Part shown: one piece after another, positions 55,882-64,000 of the stretch | Layout: each line of letters starts with the position of its first letter | Numbering within the stretch: position 1 is the stretch's first letter | Assembly (NCBI GenBank): GCA_025917655.1 | Contig: CP084611.1 | Coordinates: 5,022,001 to 5,086,000 of the forward strand | Origin: Chlorella sorokiniana | Taxonomy: Eukaryota > Chlorophyta > Trebouxiophyceae > Chlorellales > Chlorellaceae | Length of the DNA stretch: 64,000 bases | Direction of reading: 5' to 3' | Translations under genes and position numbers: made by a program | The notes under the pieces: generated by a model | What the model was told of the DNA's origin: nothing | The model's input: only the letters and a program-made list of their open reading frames with translations | Database searches by the model: none

Positions 55882-58800
55882 TCAACGCCTCTCCTGCCGC
55901 CTTCGTTGCGAGCGGACAGGCACAGGTTCCCAGCCAATATCGCGGCGGTTCTTCTCTGCCCGAACAGCCATCACCACAGCTTGCTCATCGCCGGTGCCGC
56001 TATCCAGGTAGGCGTCCAGGGCGGGCGCGCAGTTTTGGAAACCGCGCACGTGGATGCCATAATGCTCCAGCAGGCCCCCATGCGCTCGAGCCGCCGCTGT
56101 CGAGCCGCGTGCTGCTCCCTCGCAGGTTGCAGCGCTTCATCCAGGGTCCCTTCCCCGTTGTGAATGTAGCGGGCGGGCCCCAGCTTCCTGAACCGCGTGT
56201 CAATGCGCTCCTTGCCAAACGCTGCGGTGACTGCGGCTTGGCGCTGCCGCTCAGCGCTCCAGCGGCGTACTGCCTGCATGGCTGCCTCCAGGCTTCTCGC
56301 GCCGTTTATGAAGCTGCGCACGGCATGCTGGTTGAGGGCTTTATCATGAGCTGGCAGCCCTGCCGCACTCAAAGCCGCTTTCAGCTCATTCCGGCGCAAG
56401 TGGCGTGCCTGTATGCGCTCCCCTTCACTCCGTGCTGCAGAAATGGCTGCCTGCTGGCTGCCTGTGCCGTCGATATACTCTTTCACGGCGGGCAGATGGT
56501 TGTAGGCTACCGAGGGCAGGCCACCATCGCGTTGCTCTGCGTGCACCAGCTGCCGCAAGTTGTCACTGCGCTGCTGACAGGCATGCTGGTGCCTGGCTGC
56601 TTGCAAAGCAGCCTCCTCTCCGCCCTTGCCACTCTGGATGTAGCCTGCTGCCGCCTCCGAGTGCAGGTACTTTGCTGGCAGCTGCTCAACTGCCAGGCGC
56701 TCCTGAATGCGCTGCCGGCGGTCATTGCGCTGCTGCTCCGCGTCTCACAGCGCCTTGCAAGCAGCAACCACCTTCCGGGCAGTGCCAGCACCTCGGTTGA
56801 TGTAGGCTTCTGTCTCAGGACAGTCCCTGAAGCGGGTGGGTACGCCCTCTGTCAGCAGCAGTTCCATCAGCTTGCGCTGCCGCCGTGCCGTTCCATCGCG
56901 AAGCTCTTTCTCCTCCTTGATGGCAGCAACCGTTGCTGACAGCTGCCCCGCTGCTGCCATCAATAAACAAGCGAGCTTGGGGGCTGTGCATCTCGCTGGA
57001 TAAACCCTCATCCACAAGCCTGCATGCCAGCGCTGGAGGGGTGCACAAGTACTTGGTGGTGCCCAAGGCAAACGATCCTGGAGCATGCACCCCGGTGAAA
57101 TTGTTTTTGGTGCTGCTTTCCGTCAAGCCCACCTGGCTGACAGCTTGTCCTTCCGCTCTTTCTGCTCCTTGTCACTCCTCTTCAGCGCTTCCTCCACTTC
57201 TTTCCTTCATTAAGGCAGGGTTAAGTGCAAGCATAGGAGCACATGCGCCGACGTTGACTGAATTTGCCAGCTGGAGAAGCACGTAGTCACTGAGCTAATG
57301 TTTTCAGCCATCACTGGCAGCGCTGTGCAAACTGTCGATGTGACAGCATCTTCCCACCTGTGCTGGTCCTCCCGTCTGCTCATCTTGGCTGCCGCGGCCT
57401 CGGCCTTGCGCCTTGCAGCTTCAATGCCCAGCTGGCAGCCCCACTTGCGGTGAGCAGCTGCACGGCAGTCCAGATCGATGTACCTGCAGGAGTTGCGTGT
57501 GCGTATGGTGGTGAATGCTCTGTTAACGATGCTGACTGGCTGTCTGATGGTAGATCCCTTTCATGCAGCAGAGATCACCAACAGCAAAGTGTGGTGGCTA
57601 CATGCACATGGCCGCGTGGCTGCTGCACAGCCACGAGTGCCTAGGGCTGAGAGCGTGCAGCAACGCCTAGTCACTCACAGCTTGATGGGGCATGCAGGGC
57701 CCATGGGACCGCGTCGGGTGCAATTCACAAATGCCAAGCCCTGCAAACAGTGCGGCAGGTGGGCCCGCAAGCGGAAAGGGCGTGGCTACATCCGACCGAC
57801 AAGAACGAGCGGAAACAGCCAACTCCACTTCAGCACCCACCTCGAGGTCTTCGTCGCTCAGCAGGTACCTGCTCTCGGCTACCATCTCGGGGCAGCTTCG
57901 GATGCGGGCTGGATCCTCTCGAACTGCATGCTGTGCCACAGCGAGAGCTGCAGGGAGCCGGGAGGCACGGCATGCGCTGAGCTGGCTTATGCCTGTGTGT
58001 GAGTTGATCCTCGTCGCATCCCCAGCAGATCCAACTTGCATGCCACACACGGCAGCACACCTTCCGCAGCAGGAGTGTCTGCAGTGATGGTGGACCCCGA
58101 GGGGCATGCTTTGCGGCCATCATCCGCCACCAGTCGGCGGTGACCTCGGGCCCAGCACCCAGCGCCACCGCCAGGCTGGCAGCGTCCCGCGCAACCAGGG
58201 TGACGGTGCGCAGGGTGTCGGCAGACAGCAGAACCTCTGCACCAGTCAGCCGGGAAAGGGCAAGAAAGGGAGCATGTTAATTTACAGCGGCAGAAGTATG
58301 GATGCGATAATCAACAAAGGGCACCTGCAACCCTCCTCCCCTCCCTTTGCACCAGCCTTGCCTCACAAGACCGGGCAGGCATGCAGGACAGCCAGGAAGG
58401 ACGCTGGGGAGACAGGGTGGGCAGGGGCCGCTGCCCGGTTGAGCACGCTGCTCCCGCCGCCACCGCAGGCGGCTGCTGCCCTGCACCTGCCAGCTGCCGC
58501 CTTGTGGCAAGAGCGCCCTGCTTGCGCGTCTGTTTCTGCGCCCCTTTCCTCCTCGCGCGCGCTGGAGCCCTCGTCAGGCTCCTTCCCTCGGTATTGCTCG
58601 GTTTCGTCCTTTTCGTCGCGGCCGTTGCCCGTCACTGCATGCCGCCCCTGGCGCCGAGCCTCGGCCGCCGCTCTGCCTCTAACCCCAAGCTTTCCTCATC
58701 CTGCACACATCATACGAGGTAACTTGAGCTTACGGAGGCAACAAAAGAAGGAGGCCCGCAGGTCGGCCTGGGCAGGCTCTCGGATGACACTGGCAGCATG

Positions 58801-58930
58801 AATGGGCAGCTTATCAAGAGCACTGCACACAGGCCACGCCCGTATTCACCTCTTCAGCCTCGAACAGTCCAAAGTTCCCATTGCGCTCCGGCTGACGCCA
58901 TTTACGTTTGGAAGGCAGGAAGGACGCCAT
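55882..58930 (-). CDS. XPA_C-like helical-repeat protein, copy 4
   Basis: Minus-strand paralog. The start at 58930 gives MASFLPSKRKWRQPERNGNF followed by GLFEAEE. Exon 2 (about 58.6-58.37 kb) ends SFLAVLHACPVL. Exon 3 (about 58.24-58.08 kb) is LLSADTLRTVTLVARDAASL. It lacks one C near 58100 relative to copies 1 and 2 (GCCCCTCGGGG against GCCCCTCCGGGG), shifting the frame. The XPA_C-like part reads RIRSCPEMVAESRYLLSDED (57.85 kb) and YIDLDCRAAAHRKWGCQLGI (57.48 kb). The LPFxERPNRLF exon was not identified. The repeat array (57.1-55.9 kb) includes SATVAAIKEEKELRDGTARR, LPAVKEYIDGTGSQQAAISA and EKNRRDIGWEPVPVRSQRRR at the end. Its opposite orientation shows that the family spread by more than tandem duplication. 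Confidence 0.7.
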
Positions 58931-59351
58931 TCTAAACGAACAACGAGTGAAAGCTGAGCATGGCGTGCAACCATGGCTTCATCACATGGCTTTCTTTCTT
59001 CCCTGCAATGGCTGTGGGTCAACCGCTGCTGCCAGCCGCTGCTGCCAGCCGCTGCTGCCAACGAGACAATCATCGAATGTGGGGCAGATTAACTAAGACC
59101 GGTGGTCAAGGGACGCCTGTTGTTAGTGGAACACAAACTGTGAGCTTGTGTTTTGCAAGGCCGCGTTGCATCTTATGACGTTGCATGAAAGCATCCCCAG
59201 CACACCTGAGACATCACAGACAGTTGCCTTCAAGATGAAATCCAAGAAATGAAAGTACAACAAAAGCATGTGAGGCAACGTAACAGATGTGCCGCCTTAG
59301 AGTGCATGTTGGGCGGGCTTTTAGAAGCCGATAGGCAGCAGAGCGGGGAGG
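58931..59351. other. Intergenic region with 13-bp repeat
   Basis: Lies between copy 4 and the Rieske oxygenase gene, both on the minus strand. It holds the copy 4 promoter and about three copies of CCGCTGCTGCCAG at 59023-59060. No coding exon was seen. Confidence 0.5.
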
Positions 59352-62300
59352 TCAAGGGGCGGCCCTCAGCGGCGCCCACTCCCCTGCCACCCGGTTGCGT
59401 GCATGCGGCCGCTGGCCGGTGTAAAACCGCGGAATCTGCACGCAGCACCAGCGCCAGACGGCCGCTGCCACCGCCGCCACAACGCCACAGCCAGCCGCGA
59501 GGCGCACAAGGCCGCCGCCTTGCTGCACCGCGCCTGCCAGCGACGGCAGCAGCCCAGCACCGCCCGCCAGCTGCCCGGCCGCCTGAATCAGCAGCGCGGC
59601 TGCGCCCAGAAAAGCGGCCGCCGAGGCGACGACCGCCGCTGCCGTGCAGGCCAGGCGCAGGTTCCGCAATGCAGGCATGCACACTGAGCAGCGCTTGGTG
59701 TGGGAATGGAAGTGGTCAAGAAGCTGCTCCTCCGACAGCCGCGGCCCCGCCCGAGCCAGCCACGCGGCGTTCATGGGCCCAAACGGGCCGCCGCCTGCCT
59801 CATTCGCCATCCAGTTCCTGTATCACACAAAGAAGACGGTGCAAGGGCTGGGCCGGGGCATGTGGCTCGAACCAGCAAGTCGTCATGGCGTGCTCAGCCT
59901 GCCCTTCCAGAGCCCGCTTCCTGACGGGCCAACGGAAGGCGTGCTTGCTGCCTGGCTGCTGCCCCCAGCGCGTGGTCCCACAAACACCTCTGAGTGTGTA
60001 ACAAAGCTGTGCCAGCCGCGCATGCACCCGTGGCCACGCACGCACACACCTGAGGGCGGAGACGTATGCGTCGCTGGCAGCGGGCAGGAAGTACACCTGG
60101 CCCGCAGGCTTCTCCCCCATGCCCAGCCGCACCTCCTCCTGCTCCTGCGGGCGGCGGGGGTGGGTGTGTGTGTGTGTATGTGTGGGTGGTGGGTGGGTGG
60201 GTGGGTGGGGGGGGTGGGGGGGGCGGCGGGGGCGCGCGCGCGGAGGGGGAGGTGGGGGGAGGGCAAAGGCAGGGCGAACCAGCCGGGCCACAGCAGCTTG
60301 CGCTCAGCTGACGGCTGCGCAGCACGCCAACCCACAAGATGCAGCGCATGCAGGCACAACATGTCGACTGTAGAGTCGGGCATGACGCAGGTGGAAGGAA
60401 GAGGTCTGGACCAGGCACTAAAACAAAAAGACGCAAAGGCTAGTCAGGTAAGGAGAAGCAGAGGTATGCTATAGCAGCCCCCACCTGCATGTGCAGGAAG
60501 ATGTTGTCCTCATCCAGCACGGAGTTGTTGCCCAGGTGGCCCATGAACGCCGGCATGGCCTTGAACAGCAGCGGCAGCAGCTTGTTGCGGAACCGGAAGG
60601 GCTGGCGCACGATGGCGCGGCAGCGGCCGGGTGCCACGGGCACGCCGTACACCGCTGGAACACGGGGGGGGATGCAGGAAGGTGTGAACAGGCGGAGGAA
60701 GCCCAGCAGGCATCCACGGGAAGCGTCCCAGGCAGTAGGGGAGCCCGCCGGGGAGCTCCAGCCTAAAGAGAAGCAAGCATGCAGGTCCTGTGTGCAGCAT
60801 CATGATCCGCGCCCCCGCCCCCTCCCGCACACACACACACACACATACACACACTCTGCCCGCACCCGTGATGTTGGCGAAGCCCTTGCTCTCATATGCA
60901 TCGATCGTGTGCCGCATAAGCACTGGCCCACTGAAGCTCGTGTGCTGCGCACCCAGCGCCCACGGCGTGGCCCTGCTTGTGGGAGGCGGCACCGAGGGGG
61001 GTGACTGCTTAGCCGTTGCGGGCAAACACCCGGCCTTCGCTCCACCAATGCCCCCGCCCCCCCTCCCCCGCCCCACATACAGACACTCATGCCCGCCCAT
61101 CAGCCAGCCAGCCAGCCAGCAATCCATCGGCCCCGCTCGCAGCCGCCGTCGCGCATGCCGCCGCTGCCGCCGCCATTCCCCCACCCCCACCATGCAGCCC
61201 TCACCCCCACGCAGCTCACCCGAGGGCCACACCCCTGTGAAGCCTCCAGTCGAACGCTGCAGCACCCGCATGTCGTCAAACATGCCGCTGCTCTGCCGCT
61301 TGGACACGCTGCCTGCAGGCGTGATACACACATAAACACTAACTCAGTAACAGGCCAGATTAACGAGGGATAAGCAGGCCAGCGGCAGGGAGTACGACAG
61401 CAAGCCGGAGGAGAGCGGCGAGAAATGCGGCAAGCGAGCACCGCGTAGAAGCTGGGCGGGGGAAAAGGGGGCCACCAAAGACCGCAATCGCCGCCCACCA
61501 GCGACGCTTAGAGCAGCGTGGCATAGCACAGCATAGCACGGCTTGGCATGGCAAAGAGCCGGCTCGCACCGTGGTGGGTGAAGGGCACGTGGCCGCAGTC
61601 CACCACGTTCTCAATCAGGGTGGCCCAGTCATCTGCGAGCGTTTCAGAAGCAAGCTATTCTCAGCAAAGCAGGGGCCAGCCAAGGCAGCCAGGCAAAGCC
61701 AAAGAAGCACTGCACGCATCAACTGGGGGCAGCTAGAGCAGGGTGCCGGCGTGACCCGCTGCACCACAGCACAGAGCAGCGCGGCGCTTAGCGACGGCGG
61801 GCTGAGCGGCAGCGCTGGCAGGTGGGCTCACAAGGGATGTCGCGCCACCTGCAGGGGGTTCAGCCGCAGGGGCGGGGCATCGTCAGCCGCAGGGACAGGG
61901 CACCGTCAGCCGCAGGGCCGCTCGCCATCAGTTGGAGGCAGTGCAAGCAAGGGAGAGCCAGAGGCAGCGCTCCAGGCGGGCGTTGGCAGCTGCCTCCGGC
62001 AGATCTCCAAAGAGGAGCGGAGGCGAGGCAGAGGCATGGAGCCCTCTGGGTGCCCGCCTGGCGCCTGCTGTGCGATGAATCGTGCAAAGACGGCCGGGCC
62101 ACCATCAAACGGGCGGCTCTGCATCCCAGCCAGCGGGCGACTCACATGTCGCCAAAGGCAAACCAATCTGGGTCGTCGAGTTCGGGGATGGTGTGGATGC
62201 CGCTGGTGTCTGGCTCTGCGGTGAGAGGGGCGGTGCGCAAAACTATCAAGTCATATCGTAATCAAGTCGCAGGCTGGAAGCCTGAGAGGGGAAGCACAGT

Positions 62301-63851
62301 GAATCCAAGCGCGGAGGGCATATGCAACAGCTGTAACTTGTTCTGTCTAACAGTGAGTGAAGGCACGCCCGACCACCCCAAAACCCTCAACAGCATCCTC
62401 CGCCAACACCACACACACCCGACCTTCCTCACAAGCACATGCACACCTGAGCCGTCCTTGGAAGCGGGCTGCAGCTTGACCCACACCAGGCCCTGCCGCA
62501 CGACGCACTGGTAGGCGGTGGCGGCTGCGCGCGGGTGGCTGGGGTCCCCCTTGCGGCATCATGGTGCAGGTGCCGCACCCCTTGAACTGCCAGCCTGCGC
62601 CGGGGGTGGTCAAGGTGAGGGGGTGGAGGGGGTTTGGGTTGTGGGAAGGTTGGGGGTGGGGAGGTGGAGGGTTGCGCGGAGCGCGGCAAAGCGGCAGCGC
62701 GTGCCGTGCTGCACAGCCGACAGAGATGTGGAGGGAGCATGGAGGCCAGCGTTACCGCTGCAACAAGCAGGCCCGATTGAGAGGACTGGGTGCCAGCCAG
62801 ATGCGGAGAGCTCCTTGTGCACTTCGCCCAGACATCATGGAGATGAGCATGTGGACAGATACACAGGTACATCAAAATGCAGCCCCACCGTGGTATGGGC
62901 ACTGCAGCTCGCCGTTGGGGGCGATGCGGCCGTCGGAGAGCGGCACGAGGCGGTGAGGGCAGGCGTCCCGCAGGCAGCGATACGCGCCGCTGCCGTCCTT
63001 CCAGATGACGCTGCGGCAGGGGAGGGCACATAGTGTGAATGTGTGGGGGGGAGGGGAAAGGGGGGGGGGGGGCGCTGATCTAACAGGACCACGCAGGAGA
63101 GTGTGCTGGAGTGGTCTCCGGCTGTGCAAGCAGTGTGGAAGCGCCCAGGCAGGATGGCCCGCTGCCGCGGTCATCCAGTGCCCCTGGCCCACTCACATCG
63201 GCTGCTCCAGCAGCACAAAGGCATACGGCTCTTTGTCTGGGATGTCTCGCACAAAGGCAATCGGATACCACTGCAGGGAGGCGGCGCGCGTGTGGAAGGG
63301 GGAGGTGTAAGGGGTGTGAGAGCGGGCGCGCTGCCCAGCGAAGGTGCATACAATTCACAGCACAGCCCTGCTGAGCTGGCAGCCAAATCGTTTCAACCAT
63401 CAAGGCTGGGTTCACAGCCCCCATAATTTACCTGGTCAAACCAGTCAAACTTTGATCCCGCCTGCTCAGGCTGTTCTGCCGCCGCCGGCTCGGCAGGCTT
63501 GGGCGCCGCCGTCCAGAACTGGAGCGGCGCAGGAGGCGCCGCGGTTGCCGCTGGGGCCAGCCGCAGCCGGGGGCGGCCTGGAGACGAGCGTGGCACACTG
63601 TGCTGCACATGCGTACCCAAGAAACTCCTCCTGCAAGCGTAGAAGAAAAAGTACAATGCCAACAAGCCATCAAACACAGCAACGAGCAAAGGGTGCGGGA
63701 GCGGCAACTGCGGCCCTCGCGTCGACCAAGGCCCACAAGAACCATAATGTGCGCGTTGCGGTCCGCCATATAGCATGAAATCTCACTTTGGGATGCAGGA
63801 GCGGCGGCCTGCTGGCCCTGAGGCCAGCTTACGAGGACTGGTAGCGAGCAT
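59352..63851 (-). CDS. Pheophorbide a oxygenase-family Rieske monooxygenase (PAO/PTC52/TIC55 type)
   Basis: Plastid Rieske non-haem iron oxygenase. Exon 1 (from 63851) encodes MLATSPRKLASGPAGRRSCI, a transit peptide, spliced in frame to RSFLGTHVQHSVPRSSPGRP. Domain order: FDWFDQ, then WYPIAFVRDIPDKEPYAFVL; the Rieske centre CPHRLVPLSDGRIAPNG...CPYHG (about 62.97-62.89 kb; C-x-H and C-x2-H); YQCVVRQGLVWVKLQPASKD; the iron-site exon WATLIENVVDCGHVPFTHH (about 61.6 kb; Asp and His-x4-His); then LPLLFKAMPAFMGHLGN and EDNIFLHMQE. The C-terminus has LLDHFHSHTKRCSVCMPALR, the redox CxxC of this subfamily, followed by two membrane helices. PAO opens the macrocycle of pheophorbide a in chlorophyll breakdown; PTC52 and TIC55 act on other substrates, and I cannot separate these by eye. 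A frame break lies near 62560 (GGGGG). Confidence 0.87.
60163..60265. repeat. G-rich GGGTGGGTGGG tract in an intron
   Basis: GT dinucleotide run followed by many GGGT units and long G runs (about 60185-60235), then GCGCGC. It lies in an intron of the Rieske oxygenase gene, which is transcribed from the opposite strand, so the transcript is C-rich here. Confidence 0.8.
60822..60855. repeat. (CA)n microsatellite in an intron
   Basis: CA dinucleotide run within an intron of the Rieske oxygenase gene. Confidence 0.75.
61101..61120. repeat. (CAGC)5 microsatellite
   Basis: Five perfect tetranucleotide units in an intron of the Rieske oxygenase gene. Confidence 0.85.
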
Positions 63852-64000
63852 TCAAGACGCACTGCCGGGCTTGCTTAGGTAGTGGTTGATAGGGCGCATA
63901 ATCTAAGAGGATGATGGTATAAACCAGACCAAGGACTTTCCGGCTCCAAGCGCGCCCAATTCACAATGTCCTCGTGCTGCGTCCTGAAGCACAGCATGGC

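Overview
The window looks like nuclear DNA of a green alga (Chlorophyta), most likely a trebouxiophyte (Chlorella-type) coccoid. The evidence is very high GC coding sequence, many short GT-AG introns, TGTAA words shortly after several stop codons (the green-algal polyadenylation signal), and gene content: a plant-type kinesin KCBP, a pheophorbide a oxygenase-family enzyme, monodehydroascorbate reductase and (Ser)Pro-rich wall glycoprotein sequence. No genes are organised as bacterial operons, and I recognised no rRNA, tRNA or CRISPR array.

Layout. 0.4-17 kb: a SAM methyltransferase (+), a Golgi-type sulfotransferase (+), a MYND zinc-finger protein (-), monodehydroascorbate reductase (+), and a very long secreted protein with a proline-rich linker (+). 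17-30 kb: a CPAP/SAS-4-like centriole protein (-) arranged head to head with a complete KCBP (MyTH4-FERM-kinesin-14, +). 30-45 kb: a small unrecognised membrane protein (-), then a tandemly duplicated block. Each block unit carries a large XPA_C-like repeat protein followed by a Nudix/eIF2B-like fusion gene; in the second unit the fusion gene is internally deleted. 45-64 kb: a GT61-type glycosyltransferase (+), a third XPA_C-like paralog (+), a DNase II (+), a fourth XPA_C-like paralog (-), and a pheophorbide a oxygenase-family Rieske enzyme (-).

The most novel item is the four-member XPA_C-like family within 27 kb. Each member has a basic N-terminal motif (missing in copy 3), an almost invariant exon, a segment closely resembling the C-terminal DNA-binding part of nucleotide-excision repair factor XPA (but no XPA zinc finger that I can see), and a long C-terminal array of about 50-residue helical repeats. 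The near-invariant exon is almost identical at synonymous positions between copies whose C-termini are strongly diverged, which suggests gene conversion.

Caveat: almost every gene contains one or more single-base frame breaks inside otherwise well conserved exons, most often at runs of C or G. This is best explained by consensus errors, so frame breaks alone should not be read as pseudogenes. Exon borders are my reading of GT-AG sites and frames and are approximate; coordinates give start codon to stop codon.
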